A program made the position numbers and the translations under genes. Shown here in pieces: positions 17,617 through 26,044 of a DNA stretch of 64,000 nucleotides (the first letter of the stretch is position 1; the number at the start of each line of letters is the position of its first letter). The notes below the pieces were generated by a model. It was not told the DNA's origin and searched no databases. It worked only from the letters and a program-made list of their open reading frames with translations. The stretch comes from Marinobacter sp. Arc7-DN-1. GTDB lineage: Bacteria > Pseudomonadota > Gammaproteobacteria > Pseudomonadales > Oleiphilaceae. The stretch spans positions 4,030,001 to 4,094,000 of the forward strand of contig NZ_CP031848.1 of NCBI RefSeq assembly GCF_003441595.1, written 5' to 3'.

Positions 17617-19086
17617 ATGTTACCACTCGTTTCCATCACCTTGTTCCTGCCCCTGGCGGGCGCCGTCCTGATCCTGGCCCTGCCACGACCGACGGCACAG
17701 ACCGTGCACGGCATCGGCATCGCCACCGCCTCCCTGACACTGGCCTTTGCCGTTGCCATGTGGCTGCGGGGTGTCAGCGGCGCAGGCTTTTCCCAGGTCG
17801 AGGAGCTGGAATGGATCCCGGCCATTGGCGCCGCCTACCGGGTGGGGGTCGACGGCATCAGCCTGCCGTTGGTGCTACTGAGTGCCGTGCTTTTCCTGGT
17901 TGCGTTCATCTACGCTTCGTCGCTTCGTGAACGTCCGCGCGCCTACGTGGCCCTGGCCCTGCTTCTGGAGACTGCGGCAGTCGGTACCTTCACCGCTCTC
18001 GATGGGATTTTGTTCTACGTCTTCTTCGAAGTTTCCCTGGTGTCGATGTACTTCATGATCGCCGGGTGGGGACACGAGGAGCGGCAGCGTGCAGCCCTGA
18101 TGTTCTTTATTTACACGCTGCTGGGCAGCCTGCCGCTGTTGCTCGCCATCCTGGGGCTTTACCTCGGCAGCTCTGAACCGACCTTCGACATGCGAGCCTG
18201 GATCGAGAATCCGCCACTGGAAGGGGCGGCGGCTATGTGGGCATTGGTCGCTATGCTGATCACCTTTGCGGTAAAGATCCCCGCGGTGCCGCTGCATACC
18301 TGGTTGCCTGCCGCTCATGTTCAGGCGCCGACCGTCGGCAGTGTCATCCTGGCCGGCATCATGCTGAAGTTCGGCACTTACGGATTGGTCCGCTTTGCCC
18401 TGCAAATGACCCCCGATGCTTTCCGTGAAGCGGGGGTCGTTGTTCTGATCTTTGGTGTCGTCAGCGCGCTCTACGGGGCTTTTGCCGCCCTGGCTCAGAG
18501 CGACCTCAAGCGCCTGGTTGCCTACACCTCAGTTAATCACATGGGCTATGTGATCGTCGGCGTCGCCGTGGCCGCACTGACTCTGGACTCCTCGGTGCGT
18601 GCCGTCGCGCTGGATGGTGCCGTGTTGCAGATGTTCAGTCACGGTCTGGTTACCGGCGCCCTGTTCTTGCTGGTGGGCATGATTCAGGACCGCGCCCATA
18701 CCCGTGAAATGGGTGAGTTCGGCGGTCTGCTCAAGACGGTCCCGATGCTTGGCTGGTCATTTATATTGGCGGCCTTTGCGTCCCTGGGCCTGCCGGGGCT
18801 GGCGCACTTTCCGGCTGAGTTCCAGATATTTCTCGCCACCTTGGGTAGCGCGCCCGTAGCGGTTGTTGTGATTCTGGGTATTGCCATTATCGCCGGCACC
18901 TTTCTCAAGGCACTGCGCGAAACCTTTCTGGGCGAGCCCCGGCAGCGCTGGCAGGCCATGCCGGACCTGAGTACGCGGGAATGGCTTGCCGTGGCGCCAC
19001 TGCTGGTGCTCACCGTTGCCACTGGCGTGGCGCCATCCTGGGTGCTGGACATCATTCACCGGACCACATCGGGACTGGTGCTGTAA
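17617..19086 (+). CDS. NuoM-like antiporter-type subunit
   Basis: A 489-residue polytopic protein resembling NuoM. Ion-path residues are retained: Glu in VFFEVSLVSMYFMIAGWG, Lys in TFAVKIPAVPLHTWLPAAH and Lys in GIMLKFGTYGLVRFAL. The canonical NuoM of the same genome (6171-7694) has the same arrangement, so this is a divergent paralogue and not a recent duplicate. It follows the NuoL-like gene after 35 bases. The stop codon overlaps the NuoN-like ATG (TAATG). Confidence 0.9.
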   Translation: MLPLVSITLFLPLAGAVLILALPRPTAQTVHGIGIATASLTLAFAVAMWLRGVSGAGFSQVEELEWIPAIGAAYRVGVDGISLPLVLLSAVLFLVAFIYASSLRERPRAYVALALLLETAAVGTFTALDGILFYVFFEVSLVSMYFMIAGWGHEERQRAALMFFIYTLLGSLPLLLAILGLYLGSSEPTFDMRAWIENPPLEGAAAMWALVAMLITFAVKIPAVPLHTWLPAAHVQAPTVGSVILAGIMLKFGTYGLVRFALQMTPDAFREAGVVVLIFGVVSALYGAFAALAQSDLKRLVAYTSVNHMGYVIVGVAVAALTLDSSVRAVALDGAVLQMFSHGLVTGALFLLVGMIQDRAHTREMGEFGGLLKTVPMLGWSFILAAFASLGLPGLAHFPAEFQIFLATLGSAPVAVVVILGIAIIAGTFLKALRETFLGEPRQRWQAMPDLSTREWLAVAPLLVLTVATGVAPSWVLDIIHRTTSGLVL

Positions 19087-20459
19087 TGGGCCCTGATCTC
19101 GCATTATTAATCCCGGAAATTGTCGTCCTTTTGACGGCTGTCGGCGCGCTGGTCGCGGAAATGCTGCGTAGGCCGCGAACCGCCCTGGCCGTGGCTGTCA
19201 TTGGCCTACTTGTCGCCACGGGGCTGACCTTGCGCCTGATCGGCGCCGACACAACGGTGTTCGGCGGCAGCTTCCGGATCGACGAACTCAGTGTCTGGGC
19301 CAAGCTCATTCTGCTGCCGGCCACCGTGCTCTCAATGCTGCTGGCGCGAGTGGATGTGCGAGGCACCGCGCGTGAGGGTACGGTCTACAGCCTGCTGTGC
19401 TTTGCCACCCTCGGCGCCCTGGTTCTGGCCGGCGCGGGCGATACGATGTTCCTGGTGTTGGGCACACTGTTGACCGGCCTGGCCACCTTCGCCCTGGTCG
19501 CCTATCCGGATACCGACCCGGCCACCGAAGCCGCCATGAAATTCTTCGTGTTTGCCTCGGTCACCGGTGCAATCATGATTTTCGGCCTGAGCTACTGGTT
19601 CGGTGCCGCCGGCTCCACCTTGCTTGCTGATCTGCCGGGCATGGATACCATGCCTATGGCCGTCATCGTCGGCTTTGTGGCTGTCGTTATCGGCCTTGGC
19701 TACAAGGCATCGCTGGTTCCGTTTCATTTCTGGGCGCCAGATGCCTACGAGGGCGGGCCGCTGTCGATAGCGGCTTACCTGTCCGTGGTGCCCAAGATCG
19801 GGGCTCTGTTCGCACTCGCTCAGGTGGTTCGCGGTCTGCCCCCGGAAAGTGGTTGGACTGCCGTCATCGCGGGTCTGGCCGTTCTGACCATGACCTACGG
19901 CTATCTCGCCGCGCTGGTGCAGGATAACGTCATCCGGCTGCTGGCCTACTCGTCGATTGCCCAGTCTGGCTATTTTCTGCTGGGCATCGTCGCGGTGGGC
20001 TCGAGCAAACTCGCGCTGACATCAGTTATCCTGTTCGCCGCCGCCTACGCGGCCATGAACCTGGGCGCTTTTGCCGTTACCGCCGCAACCGGGCGCACTC
20101 TGAACGATTTTGGCGGGCTGGGCCGGGCAAAGCCGGTGACCGGAATCGCGATGGTGGTTTTCCTGCTGTCGCTGGTAGGTATTCCGCCTCTCGCCGGCTT
20201 CGTTGGCAAGTTCCTGCTCTTCGCCGCCGCCATCGATGTCCAGTTCACCTGGCTGGCGGTGGTGGCGATTGCCAACAGTGTGCTTTCACTAGCGGTATAC
20301 CTGCGCATCGTCGTACCCATGTACCAGCAGGCGGCGACGGAATTCGCGCCATTGGGCAGAAGTCTTGGCACGGTGGTAGTGACCACCTTTGCCGCCACAC
20401 TGATCATCGGCCTGGCGGCCCAGTTCTTTCTTGCGGGACTGGTGGAGTGGCCGGCCTAG
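19086..20459 (+). CDS. NuoN-like antiporter-type subunit
   Basis: A 457-residue polytopic protein. The ATG at 19086 overlaps the previous stop; the open frame upstream lies inside the NuoM-like gene. It keeps the lysines in EAAMKFFVFASVTGAIM and GLGYKASLVPFHFWAPDAY. The helix-5 glutamate of NuoN is absent: the aligned segment reads LGTLLTGLATFALVAY where the canonical copy has SLELLSMPLYGMVAY. This may alter coupling in this subunit. The stop overlaps the next gene (TAGTG). Confidence 0.88.
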   Translation: MGPDLALLIPEIVVLLTAVGALVAEMLRRPRTALAVAVIGLLVATGLTLRLIGADTTVFGGSFRIDELSVWAKLILLPATVLSMLLARVDVRGTAREGTVYSLLCFATLGALVLAGAGDTMFLVLGTLLTGLATFALVAYPDTDPATEAAMKFFVFASVTGAIMIFGLSYWFGAAGSTLLADLPGMDTMPMAVIVGFVAVVIGLGYKASLVPFHFWAPDAYEGGPLSIAAYLSVVPKIGALFALAQVVRGLPPESGWTAVIAGLAVLTMTYGYLAALVQDNVIRLLAYSSIAQSGYFLLGIVAVGSSKLALTSVILFAAAYAAMNLGAFAVTAATGRTLNDFGGLGRAKPVTGIAMVVFLLSLVGIPPLAGFVGKFLLFAAAIDVQFTWLAVVAIANSVLSLAVYLRIVVPMYQQAATEFAPLGRSLGTVVVTTFAATLIIGLAAQFFLAGLVEWPA

Positions 20460-21598
20460 TGCCCCGCCCGGCGACGCTGGCCATCGTGCCGGCCATGAGC
20501 ACACCGCTGGCGTCCATTTTCGGCAGTGGCTTCCTGGTAATCGTACCGGTACTGGCCAGTAGTGTGGGGCCGTATTCGTTATGGGCGATGCTGGCGGTGG
20601 CTTTTGTCGCTTTTCACACCGGTGCCGTCGTGCGCCATAACATTCTGTGTGCTGAACCGGTGCTGGCAGCGGGCAGTCAACGTCTGACGCTCACGCTCGA
20701 ACGACTGTCGGATGGGGCGCTGGTCCTGGCTTATATTGTGTCCGTGTGCCTCTACATTCATATCCTGAGCGCCTTCGTGCTCGGGGCTTTCGGACTGGAT
20801 TCGGGCTTCAACAAGAGCCTGTTTACCACGCTGGTGATCGGCGTGATTACTGCAATTGGCATCATGGGTGGCTTGAGACCGTTGGAGCGGATGGAGCGGT
20901 GGGCTCTGTATGTGACCATCCTGGTGCTCGCTGTGCTGTTGGCCGCCTTCGCCCTGCGTGACATCAGCGACTTTCTGGACACCGGACGCTTTGTGCTGCC
21001 ATCCATGCCGCAACGTTCCGGCTGGGAAATGGTGACCATGGTGGCCGGTACCCTGATCGTGGTGCAGGGCTTCGAAACGCCGCGCTATCTCGGCCAGAGT
21101 TTTGATACCTGGACGCGGATCCACGCCTCGCGCTGGTCGCAATATGTATCTCTCACGGTCTACGTGGCATTCGTCGCCGTGGTCTTGCCCCTGGTGCCAA
21201 TTCTGGACGGGCAATACGCAGATAACAGCCTGATCCAGGTGGTTGCCTCGGTCTCGGTACTTCTTTCGGCGCCGCTTATCCTCGCCGCCGGCCTGTCGCA
21301 GTTCTCCGCTGCCGTTGCGGACACCCTGGCGGCTGCGGCGAACCTGGAGGAAGTGACGCGGCGGCGCCTCACCCAGCGTTGGGGTTACCTGCTGGTAGGC
21401 GGTGCGGCTATGGCGCTGGCCTGGTCCGGTTCCACCTTTACGGTGATCGCGCTGGCGTCACGCGCCTTCGCCCTATACTACCTGTTGCAATGTCTGGTGG
21501 CCCTGACGGTGTGCCGCAACCGGCGTGAGCGGGTACGTTTCTTCCTGGTTGCGCTGGCACTCATTTTTGTCCTCCTTTTTGCGGTGCCGGCCGGTTGA
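20459..21598 (+). CDS. APC-superfamily-like permease coupled to the complex I-like operon
   Basis: About 379 residues with roughly ten hydrophobic helices, resembling amino acid/polyamine/organocation-type permeases (helix 1 GSGFLVIVPVLASSVGPYS; FETPRYLGQSFD in mid-protein). The GTG at 20459 overlaps the NuoN-like stop (TAGTG), implying translational coupling; another start at ATG 20495 is possible. Shorter than most APC members (about 450 residues). Its position suggests it works with the complex I-like membrane assembly, but the substrate is unknown. Confidence 0.65.
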   Translation: MPRPATLAIVPAMSTPLASIFGSGFLVIVPVLASSVGPYSLWAMLAVAFVAFHTGAVVRHNILCAEPVLAAGSQRLTLTLERLSDGALVLAYIVSVCLYIHILSAFVLGAFGLDSGFNKSLFTTLVIGVITAIGIMGGLRPLERMERWALYVTILVLAVLLAAFALRDISDFLDTGRFVLPSMPQRSGWEMVTMVAGTLIVVQGFETPRYLGQSFDTWTRIHASRWSQYVSLTVYVAFVAVVLPLVPILDGQYADNSLIQVVASVSVLLSAPLILAAGLSQFSAAVADTLAAAANLEEVTRRRLTQRWGYLLVGGAAMALAWSGSTFTVIALASRAFALYYLLQCLVALTVCRNRRERVRFFLVALALIFVLLFAVPAG

Positions 21599-21992
21599 CC
21601 GAGCGGTTTCTGGCGAAAGCCTGAATGTCTAATCTGCCCCACGAACTCATAACGAACCCCGTAATTATTACGACTCCGGGATGGCCGGAGTTGCGTGTGT
21701 ATTCCCGGCGAATATGGGACAAATTGCTCCCTCAGTTAATGCGTTTACTGATGTCGAAGTTAACCGGCTGGACTTGAGGAAAATGGCATAACGACGATCA
21801 GTGAACTACGATGATTGGAACTGTTTCACCAACAATAAGACCATAAGGAACAAGTCCAATGCCTATTAAATCCTTTCCCACCTCTCACTTTTTGGGCAGT
21901 GTAGCCGCTGCTGTTTTACTAGGGGTCGCGGGAATCAGCCATGCCCAGACTACAATTAAGCTTGGATGGACCACTGCTGACAGCGAAGCAGA

Positions 21993-22018
21993 TGAAGTGG
22001 ACCCCGAAATTTGGACAG
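21993..22018 (+). repeat. Left terminal inverted repeat of the IS3 element
   Basis: Begins TGAAGTGGACCCC and pairs with 23236-23261; preceded directly by the target duplication AGA. Confidence 0.88.
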
Positions 22019-22060
22019 GTGCCTAAGCTCTGATTCATCATCTCCACAAGGAGGAGAATC

Positions 22061-22345
22061 ATGAGCAAGAAACGCAAGCAATACAGCGCATCGTTCAAGT
22101 CCAAAGTCGCCCTGGCCGCCCTCAAGGGTGACCAGACCACATCCGAAATCGCTGCCCGTTTCCAGATCCACCCCACCATGGTCAGCACTTGGAAGCGTGA
22201 GCTGCTGGAGAATGCTCCGGACCTCTTCGAAGGCAAGAAAAAGTCTGGCAAGCAGTCCAACGAGCCCAGTTCTGACGAGCTTTATCGCGAGATCGGCCGA
22301 CTGACGGTAGAACGCGATTTTTTGTCGCGCAAGCTCGATCAGTAA
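22061..22345 (+). CDS. IS3-family transposase OrfA
   Basis: A 94-residue protein with the N-terminal helix-turn-helix of IS3-type OrfA (YSASFKSKVALAALKGDQT...IAARFQIHPTMVSTWKR) and a C-terminal heptad-rich region (ELYREIGRLTVERDFL). A run of six T at 22318-22323 near the end is a candidate slip site for -1 frameshifting into orfB. An AGGAGG-type site precedes the ATG. Confidence 0.93.
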   Translation: MSKKRKQYSASFKSKVALAALKGDQTTSEIAARFQIHPTMVSTWKRELLENAPDLFEGKKKSGKQSNEPSSDELYREIGRLTVERDFLSRKLDQ

Positions 22346-22359
22346 GCCGTCAACAGCGG

Positions 22360-23193
22360 TTGACGATGATCGAGCGTGGTCATCCCCAGGTCAGCATTTC
22401 GCGCCAGTGTGAGCTGCTCAAGCTGAGCCGTTCCTCGATCTATTATGTCCCTCGTGAACAGCCACAGGAGGACCTGAATTTGATGCATCTGATCGACCGG
22501 CAGCATCTGGAAACACCGTATTATGGTTCTCGCAAGATGCGTGTTTACTTGCAGCGTAAGGGCCATCAGATCAATCGCAAGCGAGTGCAACGGCTGATGC
22601 GCATCATGGGCATTCAGGCCGTGTATCCGCGGCCCAGAACCAGCATTCCGGGTGACGGGCACAAGATCTATCCGTACCTGCTCAAAGGGCTGATGATCGA
22701 CCGCCCCAATCAGGTGTGGGCGGCTGATATCAGTTATATTCCGCTGGCTCGGGGCTTCATGTACCTGGTCGCCATCATCGACTGGTACAGCCGCAAGGTG
22801 CTGGCCTGGCGGGTTTCCAATACCATGGACACAGACTTCTGCATTGATGCCCTGGAGGAGGCCCTACAGCGCCATGGAGCGCCGGAAATCTTCAATACTG
22901 ATCAGGGTGCCCAGTTCACCAGCGAGGCCTTCACAAGTGTTCTCAAAGAGCATGGCATCCGGATTAGCATGGACGGCAAAGGCTGCTACCATGACAACAT
23001 TTTCGTGGAACGGCTCTGGCGCAGCGTCAAACACGAGTGCGTCTACCTCACTGCATTCGAGGATGGACAGCACCTGAAACAGGCGCTCCACCGGTACTTC
23101 CGGCATTACAACCAGACCCGGTACCATCAAAACCTTGATTATCAAACACCAGATGAGGTGTACTATGGGCAAACCATAGCCTTGGCAGCCTGA
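22360..23193 (+). CDS. IS3-family transposase OrfB (DDE integrase)
   Basis: A 277-residue rve-type integrase. Catalytic residues are visible as D in VWAADISYIPL, D in IFNTDQGAQFTS and E in NIFVERLWRSVKHE, with the usual 35-residue D-E spacing. OrfB is in the -1 phase relative to OrfA. The phase-1 frame stays open upstream through the T6 run (FFVAQARSVSRQQRLTM), so the working transposase is probably an OrfAB fusion made by programmed frameshifting; independent start at 22360 is also possible. Confidence 0.93.
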   Translation: MTMIERGHPQVSISRQCELLKLSRSSIYYVPREQPQEDLNLMHLIDRQHLETPYYGSRKMRVYLQRKGHQINRKRVQRLMRIMGIQAVYPRPRTSIPGDGHKIYPYLLKGLMIDRPNQVWAADISYIPLARGFMYLVAIIDWYSRKVLAWRVSNTMDTDFCIDALEEALQRHGAPEIFNTDQGAQFTSEAFTSVLKEHGIRISMDGKGCYHDNIFVERLWRSVKHECVYLTAFEDGQHLKQALHRYFRHYNQTRYHQNLDYQTPDEVYYGQTIALAA

Positions 23194-23235
23194 GCCAGGG
23201 AAACAACAGGATCATAGCTTAGGAACACCATCAGG

Positions 23236-23261
23236 TTGTCCAACTGATTGGGTCCACCTCA
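23236..23261 (-). repeat. Right terminal inverted repeat of the IS3 element
   Basis: Ends GGGTCCACCTCA; followed by the second AGA of the target duplication at 23262-23264. Confidence 0.88.
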
Positions 23262-24198
23262 AGATCCATATGCTATCGCTGCCCATTACTTTGCCGAGGA
23301 GCTTGAGTCTGCGGCACCCGGGGAATTCAAGGTATCGTTTTTCCCAAACCATCAGCTTGGCAATGACACAGCAATGTTACAGGCAATGCAATTCGGAACG
23401 ATGGGTGCTGGCGTCATTACCGGGACTCAGGTAGGCACATTGGAGTCTGCATTTCAGCTCAATGACCTTCCGTTCCTCTACGCTACTAACCAGCAGGCGC
23501 ACAAGGTTCTTGATGGAGAGGTTGGCCAGAAATTGCTATCCCTGCTTGATGCCAAAGGCATTGTGGGACTTGGGTTTCCTGAGGCAGGCTTCCGACATAC
23601 CATTAACAACAAACGCCCAATCCGGACCCCGGCCGACTTTAATGGAGTGAAGCTCCGGGTCCAACCCAGCGACCTATTCATTTCCAGCTTTCGCGCCATT
23701 GGCGCAAATCCGGTGCCAATGGCTTGGAGCGATGTGTTCACTGCAGTTCAGCAGGGTACTGTCGATGGTCTCGAAATCCCACTTCCTGTGATATTTGCAA
23801 ATAAATACCCGGAGGTGACCGACTATCTCTCATTGACAAGCCATACCTACAATGCGTTGGCTTTACTCATGTCCAAACAAACTTTCGATAAGCTTTCGGC
23901 TGAAAACCAGGAAATAGTTCGCCAGGCTGCCAAGCGAGCGATCAAACGCCAGCGTAAGACTGTCGCGGCCAATAACGACCAGGTTCTCGAACAAATCCAG
24001 GCAGCAGGAATGACTGTCAATGAGGTCGATGACGTCGAGGCATTCAGGAGCAAAGTATCGGGCGTGTACGATGAATACCGCAGCAAAATTGGTGAGGATA
24101 TCCTTGCCAAGGCACTTGAGCAGGTTGCCGAGTAGCAGTCGCCAGATTCATCATCGCTCCCGGCTCCATCGCGCCTTTATAAGCCAGGAACCTTTCAG

Positions 24199-24699
24199 AT
24201 GTACCGTTACCTAGATAATTTGGGGTATGGTCTGGCCTTTGGGTCCCAGGTAGCCGGGGCTTTGACCGCCCTGGTGATGATTGTAAGTCTCCTGCTTGGT
24301 GTTTTTTTCCGATATGTGCTTGGGGACTCCCTTGCATGGAGCGATGAAATCGCATCGCTGGCATTCACCTGGACCGTATTCCTTTTTGCCAGTGCACTGG
24401 TCAGGGAGGGCGGTCACGTGCGGGTCACCTTGCTGGTGGACGCACTCCCTCCGACTATCTCCGAACTGGTGGAAAGAGGCATCATGCTTCTTATTCTTGG
24501 GTTTGGCGTGTTGATGCTCTGGACGGGATGGAATTTCGCTGAATTCACTTCCGGTCAGGTGTCTCCTGCCGTCAGGTATCCCGTCTGGATCAGAAATGCT
24601 GCAGTACCAACCAGCGGCCTCCTGATCAGCTTTCACGCTGTGGTTCTTATACTTCGTCCCGCGCCCATCCGCAACATAGCGGAGCCTGGAAATGGGTGA
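24199..24699 (+). CDS. dctQ: TRAP transporter small membrane subunit
   Basis: A 166-residue, four-helix protein of the DctQ family. The segment RYVLGDSLAWSDEIASLAFTW is characteristic (R-x-x-x-x-x-S-x-x-W-x-x-E). It overlaps the start of dctM by eight bases. It works as the small integral subunit of a Na+-coupled TRAP carrier for an organic acid. The operon's binding protein is disrupted. Confidence 0.93.
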   Translation: MYRYLDNLGYGLAFGSQVAGALTALVMIVSLLLGVFFRYVLGDSLAWSDEIASLAFTWTVFLFASALVREGGHVRVTLLVDALPPTISELVERGIMLLILGFGVLMLWTGWNFAEFTSGQVSPAVRYPVWIRNAAVPTSGLLISFHAVVLILRPAPIRNIAEPGNG

Positions 24700-25972
24700 C
24701 ATTGGCACAATCATGACGATTGGATTAATCGTTCTATTAGCATTGGGAGTGCCAATTGCCTTTACGATAGGCCTGCTTGCTGCAGTTGGTATCTGGATGG
24801 CGGACATCAATCCGATGATTCTGCCGCAACAGTTCATCGCGGGAAGTAACGTCACGAGCTTACTTGCCATTCCTGGGTTCATATTGGCAGGCGAGCTCAT
24901 GAGCGCTGGAGGGCTATCCCGACGCTTGGTACGCGTTGCTGAAACTTTTTTCGGGCATCTAACGGGCGGCCTCTCCATGTCTACAGTGGCAGCGGGAACT
25001 TTCTTTGGCGCGATTTCCGGCTCAGCGCCCGCCACGACCGCTGCAGTGGGCTCGATAATGATTGATGAACTTGAGGCCCGCGGCTACCAGCGGGGATATG
25101 CAGCTGCTTTGGCTACAGCTGTAGGACCTCTTGGACAGATGATTCCCCCATCAATCCCGATGGTGATATGGGGTGTGCTTGCAGAAGAATCTATCGCCAA
25201 GCTTTTCTTGGCGGGAATTGTGCCTGGTTTGCTTGCCGCTGCTGGCTTTTGCGTAGTGAGTGTTATTTATGCCCGTTACCGTGGCGTAGCGCGGGAAGCT
25301 CGCGCCACAGGCAAGGAAATTCTGTTTGCTCTTCGAGATGGCATATGGGCCCTTCTTGCTCCTGTAGTCATTCTTGGGGGCATCTATAGTGGGATGTTTA
25401 CGCCTACTGAAGCAGCCATGGTGGGGGCTCTTTACAGTGCGATTGTCGGGCTGTTTTTATATCGTGATCTGAAGTGGCAAACAGTGCCATCAATCCTGAT
25501 GAGTTCGATGAGAACTACTGGCATTATCATGTTCATAATCGCCGTGGCTTACGGCTTTGCCTGGGTCATGGCTAGTGAGCAGATTCCTGCCCGTCTTACC
25601 GAAGCATTGCTTTTGCTTACTGACAATCCAATCGTTTTGCTGCTAATTCTGAACGTCATGCTGCTTCTTCTCGGTGCGGTGATGGATAACATTTCTGCAA
25701 TGGTAATCCTTAGCGGTGTACTCATTGGATTAGGACAGCAAATTGGTCTGGACCCGATTCAGTTGGGTGCCATGGTCGTAATCAACTTTGCAGTAGGTAT
25801 GGTCACTCCACCGGTCGGCTACTCTATTTTTGTCGCCTCCAGCATTAGTGGGTTACGAGTAGAAACAGTTGCACGCCACATTTGGCCATTCATGTTGGTA
25901 CTTATCACCATTGTCGCCTTAATAGCCTACGTTCCGGCAATAACGCTTTGGCTGCCCGGAAAATTTGGTTAA
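24692..25972 (+). CDS. dctM: TRAP transporter large permease subunit
   Basis: A 426-residue polytopic protein of the DctM family. Typical segments are MSTVAAGTFFGAISGSAPATTAAVGS, GPLGQMIPPSIPMVIWGV and GMFTPTEAAMVGALYS. Length and gene order (P-Q-M) match the family. Lower apparent GC than the nuo region suggests that this block was acquired separately. The substrate is not fixed by sequence; the adjacent amidohydrolase hints at an aromatic-derived or lactone-type carboxylate. Confidence 0.95.
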   Translation: MGDIGTIMTIGLIVLLALGVPIAFTIGLLAAVGIWMADINPMILPQQFIAGSNVTSLLAIPGFILAGELMSAGGLSRRLVRVAETFFGHLTGGLSMSTVAAGTFFGAISGSAPATTAAVGSIMIDELEARGYQRGYAAALATAVGPLGQMIPPSIPMVIWGVLAEESIAKLFLAGIVPGLLAAAGFCVVSVIYARYRGVAREARATGKEILFALRDGIWALLAPVVILGGIYSGMFTPTEAAMVGALYSAIVGLFLYRDLKWQTVPSILMSSMRTTGIIMFIIAVAYGFAWVMASEQIPARLTEALLLLTDNPIVLLLILNVMLLLLGAVMDNISAMVILSGVLIGLGQQIGLDPIQLGAMVVINFAVGMVTPPVGYSIFVASSISGLRVETVARHIWPFMLVLITIVALIAYVPAITLWLPGKFG

Positions 25973-26044
25973 CCACCAAGGCTGATAGCGTGGGGTAACC
26001 ATCTGATTTACATCGACACTTTGCCACATAAGGATTAGAAGCCC

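Larger units (their letters stand above)
21993..23261 (+). mobile_element. IS3-family insertion sequence in dctP
   Basis: A 1269-bp element with imperfect 26-bp terminal inverted repeats (19 of 26 matching), beginning TGAAGTGGACCCC and ending GGGTCCACCTCA. It is flanked by the direct repeat AGA (21990-21992 and 23262-23264), a 3-bp target duplication typical of IS3-family elements. Two overlapping-phase frames, orfA and orfB, encode the transposase. Both frames are intact, so the element looks recent and possibly active. Confidence 0.93.
21859..24135 (+). pseudogene. dctP: TRAP transporter solute-binding protein, split by an IS3-family element
   Basis: The N-terminal 44 codons (21859-21992), with signal peptide SFPTSHFLGSVAAAVLLGVA ending near SHA, are separated from the rest (from 23265) by an insertion element. 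Removing the element and one copy of the 3-bp duplication AGA restores a single frame of 334 residues across ...SEAD-PYAIAAHYF..., typical of DctP-family binding proteins. Downstream are dctQ, dctM and an amidohydrolase. AAGGA precedes the ATG. The right fragment has an open frame starting inside the IS, but it lacks a signal peptide, so uptake through this system is probably lost. Confidence 0.92.

Noticed and set aside
11761..21598. Second operon as hydrogenase-4/formate hydrogenlyase or an Mrp antiporter
   Set aside because: No CxxC nickel ligands in the NuoD-like part and no ferredoxin-type subunit; Mrp operons have no NuoB, NuoD or NuoH equivalents.
11761..21598. DAB-type inorganic carbon pump
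   Set aside because: No DabA-like zinc protein is present, and eight complex I-type genes are far more than the two of DAB systems; only the PII-like neighbour hints at carbon.
23248..24135. Stand-alone gene starting at 23248
   Set aside because: The start lies inside the IS3 right end; the frame is the 3' part of interrupted dctP.
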